Shown in pieces: positions 9,501 to 16,905 of a stretch of 64,000 nucleotides of DNA. The stretch comes from Geomonas diazotrophica (GTDB lineage: Bacteria > Desulfobacterota > Desulfuromonadia > Geobacterales > Geobacteraceae), in NCBI RefSeq assembly GCF_018919385.1, contig NZ_JAHLMF010000009.1, positions 62,001 through 126,000 on the forward strand, written 5' to 3'. The notes beneath the pieces were generated by a model. The model was given only the letters and a program-made list of their open reading frames with translations. It made no database searches and had not been told where the DNA came from. Positions within the stretch are counted from its first letter, which is position 1, and the number at the start of each line of letters is the position of its first letter. Position numbers and translations under genes: made by a program.

Positions 9501-11765
9501 CCCCTCCTTGAGGGATTCCTTCCCCGGGAGGTAGGTGTAGCAGAGCCCCGCGCCGTAGAGGAGCACCGGGTCCTCCGGGTAGGATTGCAGCATCTTCTTG
9601 TACAGCTCCAGGAGCTCCCGGGCCTGCCCCTGGGCGGCCACGGACTTTATGTAGCCGCGGTGCGCCTCGAGGCTCTTCCCCTCGTAGCGGATCAGGTCCA
9701 GGAAGGCGGCGCGGGCGGCGGAGACCTCACCCAGGCGGTACAGGCTCTCGCCGGCGGCGAGGCTCTTTCTCAGGTAGGCGGCGCGGGCGAGCTGGTACAG
9801 CGGCGCATCCTCGGGATGCTCACCCATCTCCTTTTCATAAAGTGCCGTCGCCTCGCCGTAACGCTCCTCGCGGTAGAGGATCTCGGCCAGCGCGAAGCGG
9901 GCCGCGGCGGTCGGTGTGGCGATCGCGGGGAACTGCTCCAGCACGGTGCGGTAGGCGTCCTTGGCGCGCACCCAGTCGCCCCCGCGGTAAGCGAGGTCGC
10001 CGACCCGATTCCAGGCCCCCATGGCCAGACGCGGCAGGTTGGCGCGGTACTGCTCGGCCAGGGCCGCCAGGCGCTCGCGCGCGTCGGCGTTTTTCGCCGT
10101 CAGCTGGTCCAGGATCTCGGCGATCGCTGCCTCGGCCCACTGCTCCTGCCGGTCGTATTTCTTGGCCACCTCGACCAGGGCCGCGACCGATCCCTCGCCC
10201 CCCTCGATCCGGGCCAAAAGCCTCGCACGGCGGTAGGCGGCCTCGGCCAGGATCTCAGGAGCGGCGGAGGTTTCGGCGAGTGCCTTCTCGAAGCGGGCGA
10301 TGGCGGCCAACTGGTCTTCCGCGCCGGAGCCGTATTCCGCCTGGAGCCGGGCGCCGTCCACGAGGGCCCGGGCCGTCGCGTCGCTCCCCTTGCCTTGCGC
10401 CGCCCGCAGCATCTCTTGCTGGGCCTCGGCGATCACCGTCTTGCGGCGTCCGGCGACCACCACCTCTTCGCAGCGGCTCTCCGCCTCCAGCCGCAGCCGC
10501 GCGATCGCGGCAAGCGACGATTCCGGGAAGGCTGCGTAGCGGTGCGCGGCCTCGGCGTAGCGATCCTGGGCCTGGCTGCGCTCGCCGCCCTGCTCCATGA
10601 GCCCGGCGAGGGCCAGCGAGGCCAGCGCCCCTTCCCGCGTAGGCGCCTCCTCCCGCGCCAGCACGCGCAGGCAGGCGAGCCGTGCCGTGGCCGGGTCCGC
10701 CGGCTGGCGCTCCAGGATCACCCGGGCCACCTGCCATTGACCGGCGGGGTCCGCCTGGTCGGGGACCTCCCCCGAAACCGGCAGCGACAGCACCTGCCCC
10801 CCCGCCGCCGCGCCCGCCACGAAGAGCACCCGGTCCCCGGCCGGGACCGGGGCCGCGGTGGAGAGAAGGCCGGAGGTGAGCGGGAAGGCGGCCGGGAAAC
10901 CGTGGCTTCCATCGCGCTTTAGTTGCAGCCGGAACACCGCTCCCCCGTCGGGCCCGTCCGCCGCATCCCCGGTCGGGGGAGCGAAGCGGGTGAAGAGGAG
11001 GGTCTCGCCGTCCTGCCAGACCGGGTAGAGGTCGCGCTCGGCGCCGGTGGTGAGCTGGGTCAGGCGCCCTCCTTTCTCCCAGAGCCAGAGGTCCCCCCCC
11101 GGATCCTTGTCGCGGGAGACGAAGGCGATCCGGTTGCCGTCGGGGGATGCCGCCGCGAAGGCCGCGTCGATGCCGATGGGGAGAACTTCCCCCTTGCCTG
11201 TGCCCAGTTCCAGGCGCACCAGGTCGCGGCGCTCGGCGCCGGGGAGCTGGCGCTGGTAATAGAGGGCGCTCCCGTCGGGGGAGAAGCCCGGTGCGTCTTC
11301 GCCTGCGTCGTTGCCGGTGAGCCGGCGCGGCTCGGCGCCCGCTCTGGCCAGGTCGAGGAGCCAGATGTCCCCCTTCAGGTCGTCGCGCTCGTCGGCGTAG
11401 GCGAGTTGCGTCCCCGCCGCGTTGAAGGCGGGAGCGGAGATGCGCACGGGGCTCTTGGACAAAAGGCGCGGCAGTTCCGCCACGTTGCCGGCCGGGTGCA
11501 GCCAGAGCTCGTACCCCGCGTCCCCCTTTTCCACCGTGGCGATCCACCTACCGTCCCGGGAGCGAGTGGCGTAGAGCACGGACTGCGGGGTGTAGACCGC
11601 CGGCGTCGGCGCCACTTCCGGGCGCGAGCGCGGGGCCGGGCGCGGCGCTGCCGGAGCGAGCAGCTCCTCGCCCAGCGGCACCGCTTCCGCCCTCCCGGAG
11701 AGGAGCGCGGCGAGGGCCAATAGCAGGGTGATCTTTCTGGCGACGGCGTTCATCGGGTTACCCAT
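3504..11765 (-). CDS. Giant exported beta-propeller / TPR / CHAT-protease-like protein (2753 residues)
   Basis: A signal peptide (ITLLLALAALLSGRAEA) leads into a TolB/WD40-type propeller (about 60-340; repeats such as SPDGSALYYQ and SPDGNRIAFVS). Long TPR arrays follow (about 390-1540 and 1800-2300), then a coiled coil (about 2350-2410) and a C-terminal CHAT domain (about 2430-2753). CHAT is a caspase-clan cysteine protease fold; the dyad is intact, His2621 in LASHGEF and Cys2666 in LSACQTG. A second, shortened CHAT-like segment at about 1560-1795 has lost both catalytic residues. The start at 11765 has an AGAGG 10 bases upstream. Met5 (11753) gives an ATGA overlap with the upstream stop, so either start is possible. 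A 26-bp intergenic repeat is embedded in frame at residues about 1311-1320. Substrate unknown. Confidence 0.9.
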   Translation of the reverse strand: MGNPMNAVARKITLLLALAALLSGRAEAVPLGEELLAPAAPRPAPRSRPEVAPTPAVYTPQSVLYATRSRDGRWIATVEKGDAGYELWLHPAGNVAELPRLLSKSPVRISAPAFNAAGTQLAYADERDDLKGDIWLLDLARAGAEPRRLTGNDAGEDAPGFSPDGSALYYQRQLPGAERRDLVRLELGTGKGEVLPIGIDAAFAAASPDGNRIAFVSRDKDPGGDLWLWEKGGRLTQLTTGAERDLYPVWQDGETLLFTRFAPPTGDAADGPDGGAVFRLQLKRDGSHGFPAAFPLTSGLLSTAAPVPAGDRVLFVAGAAAGGQVLSLPVSGEVPDQADPAGQWQVARVILERQPADPATARLACLRVLAREEAPTREGALASLALAGLMEQGGERSQAQDRYAEAAHRYAAFPESSLAAIARLRLEAESRCEEVVVAGRRKTVIAEAQQEMLRAAQGKGSDATARALVDGARLQAEYGSGAEDQLAAIARFEKALAETSAAPEILAEAAYRRARLLARIEGGEGSVAALVEVAKKYDRQEQWAEAAIAEILDQLTAKNADARERLAALAEQYRANLPRLAMGAWNRVGDLAYRGGDWVRAKDAYRTVLEQFPAIATPTAAARFALAEILYREERYGEATALYEKEMGEHPEDAPLYQLARAAYLRKSLAAGESLYRLGEVSAARAAFLDLIRYEGKSLEAHRGYIKSVAAQGQARELLELYKKMLQSYPEDPVLLYGAGLCYTYLPGKESLKEGDRLIARAAERLPGSEYPFQTRGYIAEVLETVHGERGGLERALNLYRRAKLLNRPQENPENSANLSLNIGNIAYLLGRNATAWSFYSQRLAAKVPFDNVDTELLFEQRYGAVAFQVGEKQAAIDGYGRALKLAESRLEPARALEQFGRLTRRVNERLFAGQKLSPQQEQWLAGQQAINAELELLGVDRVEAPPAAGWRKFEEALRGLLVRQRKLSAEACAGVPQGEKYLLELNAMASAVERELDNVPRLVETGAELHDRLGLANFDAERFEQALAHFDQAYRLNRALGRHANLAANRRSASISAYRQAETASGAERQRLLALSRDGFTEVLALLDQYPPEEKSAPKRGGGLINVAANVALDKGGSTEAAFGFSAEQERRLAQSYLARIAADLGDNATAEKLFKELLGRYPERVEKLAEGDLFGVGLLSHRAAQLAYARGDRAAAAAGFKKATAVALRNGNAVGAMLNLVNWGMLLPEDAAPGEVAEFLESQGTCSALADTYRDALPPDAVARYGNDAGAILARLAAGRADEASRQALLYKAVAAWDKVLKAGAAVGGANDYSPLQGRHTVGARLAARLNRAATLVALGLSEAAQAGYTAALAEARAAGNDAMAWRAQAALGDYDAALKLLDRLPPTEYDLRLGELAERFAPRIEALTAKDPEQGFALVERLSELERVQILGRSLLGVDDGATVELLRKGAPHLAELDRVSAALGKAAPEDAAYLKLRAQQEQTVLDGVLGKKLELLPPYYAVAGPGALRLAASSAALSGGSAGERERFAALLASFRKECASGKGAKLCQALAPQPAEAIDVMERLAGRPVLRLVPLPGDRFLVFAFDGKDGFKAETLPRSAVAPRLNDPALVALYERPEQFASANVLSWGVSASQLLKSVAQRRPLRTQVLDPAGVWPTLAPFTKLPADALPARLPDAHTLALPAAAGLLPTVPNRPGDGGTLSAAWEDAGGVRRDLVQLADGESVSLLLAPRGGAGEAWYLGQLATLVGVPSLLLSDRPADLTPFAKSYALRSLAQARRELPAGWLLIGDWGGDAGESALLAKKLFNDYVKRAVQAHNDGRYAQALALFDNALVVADATPELAKNRAALHRHARESAFGAGLTERAVAHAELLVQRLAKEKPYSAEHADALLRLGLLQGRLEHFKEATAALKEGVSIFADLGLAKDQAAALSDFGVVMENAVDYPAARSLFEEAAGLRAQLKDELNLADQYRNLGRIFDLRLNQFAVAERYYQKAQELYAKNGNQALEAETILERGRCQRLLGNFPSADALYREALAKVGSSELKTRMRIVLEQGNNAWFQGRYQEAFDLREQVEKAALKESWALEQVMAKNTGGLIWWTLGDNRRALVELKQALELAGKLEVRRDESATTLNNIGLVRRESGDYQGALESLGQALSIDRALGSRWAIAYDLRNLGQTRLKMGDPAGALKLLAEAAGLAEAIGDKVNQAKIHLALGDARARSNMSAPAAESYTKALELADAMLLREVRWRALLGLARLKEQGGDREGAVASYRQALETVEGLRAEIRLDQLKDGFLADKMDVYQGLVGLLVDLKRHDEAFAVAERSRARNLIDILGRQRLSLSGGADQDLYDRQNRLREQIQEQEQLAQQAATPAERTMYAGALDKLRADYQDLLLDIERRRPELLALVKVTPVTAAEVQALLEPGVSLLSYYQLPDRLLCWRLERQGSRLFVLKVSARELADRIATYRRMLQNLEPLEQNSRELYRLLLSEPLSGMPEGQTIGIVPHGSLHYLSFATLYDGRDYLVDRHTLFHLPAASVYRHTLARRQAQKNLRILAIGNPDLGNAALDLPFAEKEAGTLRWNYSDVTTLTRERATESWVRENIAKFGIIHLASHGEFDTVNPLFSSIRLAKDGKNDGRLQAEEVFGLDIKADLVVLSACQTGLGDVKSGDDVIGMNRAFLFAGTHALVSSLWRVSDVSSAILMKQFYRDYGQNDKAQALRLAMLHVRNRYPHPGYWGAFVLTGDYK
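7809..7834. repeat. Copy of a dispersed palindromic repeat inside the CHAT gene
   Basis: These 26 bases are identical, in reverse complement, to 19045-19070 in an intergenic region. The element has 7-bp arms GGGCGAA/TTCGCCC followed by CCTACAG. In the CHAT gene it is read in frame as ANDYSPLQG between two TPR stretches, with no frameshift or stop. Confidence 0.85.
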
Positions 11766-12484
11766 TTCCCGTCATCCTCTTGCACCTTGGTGCCGGGGGC
11801 GCTGTTCTGGCGGTTCACCCGCGCGAAGACCTTGCGGATGGCGGGGAGGTCCTTCGCCGTGAAGTTCTCGTTGGTCTGCACCACCCGGAGCATCAGGATC
11901 TCGCGTGAGCGGTTCACTTCGTTCACCACCTGGCGGAATTCCCCCTCGCCGAAGCGGCCGGCGAAGGCCTTCAGGTCTGCCGGGGCCTTTTCCGGGACCT
12001 CGCGCGGGAAGCCGGTCAGGGTCCCCTCCAGGTTTTCCCCCACCCACCCAAGCCGTTTCAGGGCCTCGACGTCGTCTGCGTGGAAGGCGATGTTTTCCAG
12101 CGCCTGCGCGGCCTCCTGCTGTTCCGGCGAATGTTTGGGCGGCGTTTCCACCCGGCCGGTGGGCGAGACCCCGCGCACCGACGCGACCAGGAGCACGTCC
12201 TCGGAAAGCGCGTTGTAGGTTCCCAGTACCTGGTTTTCCAGCGAGGTCCGCTCGCTCGCCACGTTGACGTCGACCTTGGCGAGAGTGCAGCCGTAACTTG
12301 ACGCCAGCAGCAAAACCACGACCGCCAACTTTGCGGGAGCCAGGAGGAGGGGGCGAATCGACAATTGACAATCGACGATGGACAACGGGGTCGACCAACG
12401 TCGAACGTCGAACGGTGAACGGTTTTGAAGGTTCAACGTAGAACGTAGAACACAGAACGTAGAACCTGTTTTAGTCCTTGGCAT
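11750..12484 (-). CDS. YdbL-like (DUF1318) lipoprotein with a repeat-derived N-terminal extension
   Basis: The C-terminal half resembles YdbL/DUF1318: a VNEVNRSREILM helix and the terminal PGTKVQEDDGKWV block. YdbL accompanies YdbH in enterobacteria, and here the gene follows a ydbH-like gene, overlapping it by 14 bases. The ATG at 12484 has a perfect AGGAGG five bases upstream, inside the end of ydbH. The lipoprotein signal (LAVVVLLLASSYGC) begins only at about residue 53. The codons in between (12359-12463) are a heptamer-periodic repeat, so the mature lipoprotein would carry an unusually long n-region, or translation starts at an internal non-ATG codon. The gene either gained the repeat in frame or was joined to its ribosome site by it. 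Confidence 0.7.
   Translation of the reverse strand: MPRTKTGSTFCVLRSTLNLQNRSPFDVRRWSTPLSIVDCQLSIRPLLLAPAKLAVVVLLLASSYGCTLAKVDVNVASERTSLENQVLGTYNALSEDVLLVASVRGVSPTGRVETPPKHSPEQQEAAQALENIAFHADDVEALKRLGWVGENLEGTLTGFPREVPEKAPADLKAFAGRFGEGEFRQVVNEVNRSREILMLRVVQTNENFTAKDLPAIRKVFARVNRQNSAPGTKVQEDDGKWVTR
12359..12463. repeat. Heptamer-periodic low-complexity repeat
   Basis: The segment is built from degenerate 7-base units: CGACAAT TGACAAT at 12359-12372 with two variants, TCGAACG twice plus GTGAACG at 12401-12421, and ACGTAGA, ACGTAGA, ACACAGA, ACGTAGA at 12436-12463. This resembles the short tandemly repeated heptanucleotides of cyanobacterial intergenic DNA. Here it lies within an open reading frame. 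Confidence 0.75.
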
Positions 12485-15400
12485 TGCTCCTCCTTTTCAG
12501 AGACGGCTTACCTTTTTCATCGATGACCAGCGTGTCGGAACGGACCAGGTCCAAAAGGGTCCTGGACGAGGCGATGGCGACGAGCAGCCGCTTCAGTTCG
12601 TTCTGGATGGGGAGTTCCGAGATGCGCAGGCGCTCGATCCTCGGGATGGCCACGTCGACTCCCTTCACCACCACCTCCCCCTCGCAGTCGAGGGCGCCGT
12701 CGACGGCGCTCACCCGCAACCCTTTCAGGTCGGCAACCTGCAGTGACTTGCGCTGCGCCACGATCTTCTCGTTACGCTGGTACGGATCGAGCGCGAAGAG
12801 GGCGCGGTCCAGGATGCGCGAGCTGAAACGGCGCAGGTTCAGGTTCAGGCGCATCCCTTCCAGGAGCGCGCGCTGTTCGGTGGCAAGGGGCGCGGAGAGG
12901 CTCAGCTCGCCGGTCAGTTCCCCTTCCCCGCCGGGACGCTCCCCCCCCGCCGCCGGGAAGAGGAGCACCGGGTCGAGGCGGGAGAAGTAGCAGTAGGTGG
13001 TGAGGACCGGGACATCGCGGGAGAGATCGATCATGCCGCGCGCCCGCACCGTCCCCCCTCCCACCTCGGCCTGGAAGAAGCTGACCCCCAGCGCCTCGGG
13101 CTCGAGGAGCAGGTCCGCCTCCAGGGCGCTGGCATCGATGGGAACGGCGCCGGACTTGAAGGAGGCGCTGCGGACACTGATCTTGCGCGGTCCCCCCATG
13201 AGCCCCCTCAGGTCCTCGTAGATGCGCGCCGACAGGTCCGAGTTGGGCGCTCCCAGGGGTGCTACCGGCGCCGGTCGCACCAGCCCCGCCGAGAGTGGTA
13301 CCCACTCCTCCCCCTTCCCCTGCGATTGGGCCAGCGCGTAGCTGCGATCCAGCACGAGGTCCGCCCTGACGCCGCTCGCCGCCACCCCCTTGCCGTCCGC
13401 CACCCCGAAGTCGCGGCACTTGCCGTACCCCCGCACCCTCAGCTCGCGCGCGGCGGTGAGGTCGACACGCGCCCCAGCGGAGAGGTTCCCCGCCAGTCGC
13501 CACCCCGCCAGCACCTGCTTCGCCTCGGGCGGGAAGTTCCCCTCCAGGTGGGCGAACATGGTGGCGTCCAGGCGCCGCAACAGGGTGGCCGCGTCGAACT
13601 TCCCTCCCGGGTCCTCGAGGAGGGCATCGATCCGCCCGACGGTGAGGTCGGCGATCTGGGACAGCCCCAGCGAGGCGACCTTCAGCTCTTGGGTCAGCCG
13701 GAGCTCCTTCCACCCCGCCAGCTCCCCCTGCAGCGTGAGCGTCCCGGACTGCAGCGGCAGCGTTCCCGCCGTGCCCGAGAGGCCGGTGATCGACGCGAAA
13801 CGGAAGCCGCCGTCCATGGCAAGCGGCTCTCCCGGACGCGGCAGGGACAGGCGCAGTTTCGGCGCCGTGGTGAGCCCCTGCACCCGGTAGCTCCCCCGGG
13901 GGGCGGGGACACGAAGCTCCAGGTCGGTCAACTCGAGCGCCAGTTCGGCCCGCTCCAGCAAAGCGAGGCTTCCCTTCGCCTTGCGCAACGGGTTCTCCTC
14001 CCTGGGGAGCGGGGCTAACGGCAGCGGCGCCGCGAAGTCCCAGGAGGAGGAGGCCAGGCCGGCGGCATCGAAACCGGCGGGAAGGAACGGGCGCGCGACC
14101 GGCATGAGGCGGCGCAGGTCCAGGCGCAGATTCCCCTTGCTGGCGGCGAGCTGCCGCCCCTGCCCGGTAAGGGCCGCTTCGGCATCGAGCGAGAGGGCAT
14201 CGGACGCCGCAAGCGAGCAGGTGGCGTGCTGCACGGTCGGGCTCCCCCCCCCCTTGGGCGGCAGGTGCACCCCTTGGGCGGCGAGGCGCGCGCTGAACGG
14301 TTGCAGCGTCACCCGCTTCCCCTGCTGGTTCGCCTGCACGGTCCGGGCGGAAAGCTGCAACAGCGGCAGCGCGAGATCGAGGGCACCGCCGCTGAAGGTG
14401 CGCGCCTTCAGCTCCAGCTCCTCCCGCACCTGCTCCAGCGCCAGCTCGCTCCCCACCCCGGCCCGCTCCAGCTCCAGCGTCTGCCTGACGTCGGCCAGGG
14501 CGCGCTTCCCCTTCAGATCGATCGCGGTCAGGGCGAGCTTCACCCCCCCCTTCATCCCGTCCACCCGCACCGGCTTCTTGCCGGCCAGGTCCAGCCGGCG
14601 CCCCGTATAGGACAGGTCGGCCGCCACCCGCACCGGCTTCATCTTTTTCAGGGGAATCACCCCCTGGTCCAGCGAGAGGGCGATCCCCTCCCCCTGCAGG
14701 GGGCCGCCTGCCAGCGCCAGTTGCAGCCGCGGCAGCTCCACCCCTAATTTCTCGATCCGCACCGTCCCGTCGTTGGCCGGCCCCTCGAGGCGCACCTGCA
14801 ACCTTACGAGCGACACCGTCCCCTCAAGCTCCCGCACCGGCAGGTTCTCGGGGAGAAAGGGTGCCGCCACCTGCCGGGCCCGTCCGAGCTCCAGGCGCAG
14901 CGGCCCCAGCTCCGCAGCGACGCTGCGCGACTTCTCGGTGGGGCGGTCGACCAGCGCGTGCCAGGACGCTGCGATCAGCCCGGGGCTCGCCAGGCTCCCC
15001 TCCTCGAAGGCCACCTGCTGGCGCTCGTGGTTGCTGACGAGTTTTTGGCGCAGACGCAGGTTCAGGGGGCCAAGGCCGCCCCTTTTGCCCGGCAGGCGGC
15101 TCACGGCCAGCCGGTCGCCGTCCAGGGCGAGCGCCACGCGCAGGTCTCCGGCTCGGTCGGTCTGCGCCTTCAGGTCCAGCGCCAGCTTCCCCCCCAGCTC
15201 CGGGACGGGCTTCCTGGCGAAGGGTGCCGCGAGACGGACCAGCTCGGGGAGGGAAAGGGCCAGGTTGGCCTTGAGCCCCTCGGGACGGGTCACCCCGCCG
15301 ACGGCGCTGAAATCGACACCCGGAAGAGCCGCCCGCGCGGTGAAGGAGGCGGCCGCGGGCTTGATGCGGTAGGCTGCCGTGACCAGGTCGGCGAGCTCGG

Positions 15401-16088
15401 CGCTCAGGCGCACCGGCTGCGGCTTCCCCTCGTCCACCGCGACCTTCCCGGAGAACGAAGTACGGATGGGGAGCCGGCTCAGCGAAGGAACGGCGAGGCC
15501 GAAGGTGAAGTCGCTCAGGAGCAGGTCGCGCTTGGAGTCGGGGTCGGCGTAGTGGATCTTCATGGGGGCGGCATCCGCCGAGAGGCGCAGGTCGAGCGGC
15601 AGCGGCCACTCCATGGACTGGAACTTCTGCACCCCTTCCGCGATGCGGGTCAGCGGATCCTTGAGCGGCTTTGCCTCGGGGGGCTTCGGGGGGCCGGGGG
15701 CGAGCTCGGCCTCAAGCGTCCTGACCTTTAGGTCGACGCTCAGGCACCAGCGCCCGGTCCCCTTGTCGCGGGAAAGGCCCGGTTCGAGTTTCAGCTGCTG
15801 CAGGGACGCGTGCAGAAGCGGCGGTGGTCCGTCGCCGAGCACCAGCCCGGTGAGGGCGATGCCGTCGGACCAGGAGACGTCGAGGTCGGACCAGGAAACC
15901 GGTTTTTTCAGGGCCTTGGAGATCCCCAGCCGCAGCAGGGACTGCGCCGGGTCGGTGGAGAGGAGGGCAGGCAGGAACGCCACCAACAGCACCAGCAGGA
16001 GGAGGGCGGAGAGCGCAAAGGTGCAGCCCACGAAAATGACGCGTCTGACACGAAGGGTACTGATGTAGGCAAGGAGGCGACGGAGCAT
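12471..16088 (-). CDS. ydbH: YdbH-family AsmA-like envelope protein
   Basis: 1205 residues. One N-terminal membrane helix (about 18-42, VIFVGCTFALSALLLLVLLVAFLPALL) is followed by a very long beta-rich periplasmic region of AsmA/YdbH type. Tandem segments such as LSLPELVRLAAPFARKPVPELGGKLALDLKA and FRFASITGLSGTAGTLPLQSGTLTLQGEL are typical. The C-terminus (LRVSAVDGALDCEGEVVVKGVDVAIP) matches the YdbH family. In E. coli YdbH, TamB and YhdP are bridge proteins for phospholipid transport to the outer membrane. The downstream YdbL-like gene supports the assignment. It is the first gene of the operon that continues into the CHAT, SH3 and M48 genes; the leader 16089-16173 should hold the promoter. 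Confidence 0.85.
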   Translation of the reverse strand: MLRRLLAYISTLRVRRVIFVGCTFALSALLLLVLLVAFLPALLSTDPAQSLLRLGISKALKKPVSWSDLDVSWSDGIALTGLVLGDGPPPLLHASLQQLKLEPGLSRDKGTGRWCLSVDLKVRTLEAELAPGPPKPPEAKPLKDPLTRIAEGVQKFQSMEWPLPLDLRLSADAAPMKIHYADPDSKRDLLLSDFTFGLAVPSLSRLPIRTSFSGKVAVDEGKPQPVRLSAELADLVTAAYRIKPAAASFTARAALPGVDFSAVGGVTRPEGLKANLALSLPELVRLAAPFARKPVPELGGKLALDLKAQTDRAGDLRVALALDGDRLAVSRLPGKRGGLGPLNLRLRQKLVSNHERQQVAFEEGSLASPGLIAASWHALVDRPTEKSRSVAAELGPLRLELGRARQVAAPFLPENLPVRELEGTVSLVRLQVRLEGPANDGTVRIEKLGVELPRLQLALAGGPLQGEGIALSLDQGVIPLKKMKPVRVAADLSYTGRRLDLAGKKPVRVDGMKGGVKLALTAIDLKGKRALADVRQTLELERAGVGSELALEQVREELELKARTFSGGALDLALPLLQLSARTVQANQQGKRVTLQPFSARLAAQGVHLPPKGGGSPTVQHATCSLAASDALSLDAEAALTGQGRQLAASKGNLRLDLRRLMPVARPFLPAGFDAAGLASSSWDFAAPLPLAPLPREENPLRKAKGSLALLERAELALELTDLELRVPAPRGSYRVQGLTTAPKLRLSLPRPGEPLAMDGGFRFASITGLSGTAGTLPLQSGTLTLQGELAGWKELRLTQELKVASLGLSQIADLTVGRIDALLEDPGGKFDAATLLRRLDATMFAHLEGNFPPEAKQVLAGWRLAGNLSAGARVDLTAARELRVRGYGKCRDFGVADGKGVAASGVRADLVLDRSYALAQSQGKGEEWVPLSAGLVRPAPVAPLGAPNSDLSARIYEDLRGLMGGPRKISVRSASFKSGAVPIDASALEADLLLEPEALGVSFFQAEVGGGTVRARGMIDLSRDVPVLTTYCYFSRLDPVLLFPAAGGERPGGEGELTGELSLSAPLATEQRALLEGMRLNLNLRRFSSRILDRALFALDPYQRNEKIVAQRKSLQVADLKGLRVSAVDGALDCEGEVVVKGVDVAIPRIERLRISELPIQNELKRLLVAIASSRTLLDLVRSDTLVIDEKGKPSLKRRSNAKD

Positions 16089-16173
16089 CAGTCAATGTCC
16101 CAGGGGTACGGAGGAAAATTTCGAAGAGTTTTTGTTACCATCTCCGCCGTTTAAAGTCAAACCGGATCGACCC

Positions 16174-16596
16174 TCAGAGGCCGGACCTCAAATACCTGTG
16201 GCAGATGTAGCAAAGCTCGTCGCCATCCTTCACCAGGTGCGGCGCCGGCCGGGTCAGGTTATGGCAGGACAGGCAGGTGATCTTGCCGTCCTCCAGCTCG
16301 CAACCGGCCGCCAAGAGCTCGGACTCGGGCGCAAACTTGTCCTCTTTGCCGAGAGGGGGATAACCGCGCAGGACCGGATGGTGGTTGGAGTAGAGACAGT
16401 GATCGTCGAGACAGATGGAAACCGGTCGGGCGGAGTCTTTGGAGTGGCAAGCCATGCATTCGGCCATGGTGAGGATGCGGCTGGCACCGGTCTGATGGTA
16501 TATGTTGGCTTCTCCCATCTCGAAGAAGAGCATGCCACCCAAGGCGGTAGCGATCAGTGCTTGCAGCCTTAAATGCACCGTCCCTGACTCGACCAT
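16174..16596 (-). CDS. Small three-heme c-type cytochrome
   Basis: 140 residues. It contains three CxxCH heme-binding motifs: CMACH (about 48-52), CLSCH (about 109-113) and CYICH (about 130-134). A hydrophobic N-terminal segment (LQALIATALGGMLFF) should export or anchor it. The stretch CLDDHCLYSNHHP adds histidines that could be distal ligands. The family is not recognised beyond multiheme cytochrome; electron transfer in the periplasm is the likely role. The start has GGTGAC just upstream. It lies between the YdbH operon and the divergent TetR operon and appears to be a single gene. Confidence 0.85.
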   Translation of the reverse strand: MVESGTVHLRLQALIATALGGMLFFEMGEANIYHQTGASRILTMAECMACHSKDSARPVSICLDDHCLYSNHHPVLRGYPPLGKEDKFAPESELLAAGCELEDGKITCLSCHNLTRPAPHLVKDGDELCYICHRYLRSGL

Positions 16597-16826
16597 AAGT
16601 CACCTATGTACTAGAGGTCATCAAACTCCGTATCTGACTGTTTTTTGTGGCATTGTGACATCAGACGGTAATTTTCAAGCTCACTGGCAAAGCATAGCAC
16701 AGCGGCTATGACAGACAACGATGCCGCGATTATATTCGACTCATTGGGGCGCCCCGGCGCGCAGGGATGTCAAGGGAGGGAAAGGAAGCAGGCGGCAGGC
16801 ATCCCTGGCCGGCAGGGGCACCTTTG

Positions 16827-16885
16827 TGAGCGCGCTCATTTTTACATTGACTGCCGCCGCGCGTCTGCTATAGTGAGCGCGTTCA
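16827..16885 (+). promoter_or_regulatory. TetR-controlled sigma70 promoter with two palindromic operators
   Basis: TTGACT (16847-16852), a 16-base spacer and TATAGT (16869-16874) form a strong promoter. It is flanked by a perfect 12-bp palindrome TGAGCGCGCTCA at 16827-16838 and a near-copy TGAGCGCGTTCA at 16874-16885 on the start region. Centre-to-centre distance is 47 bp. The TetR gene begins 21 bases after the second site, so autoregulation is likely. Confidence 0.8.
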
Positions 16886-16905
16886 TTTTACTCGGAGAGC
16901 GGACG

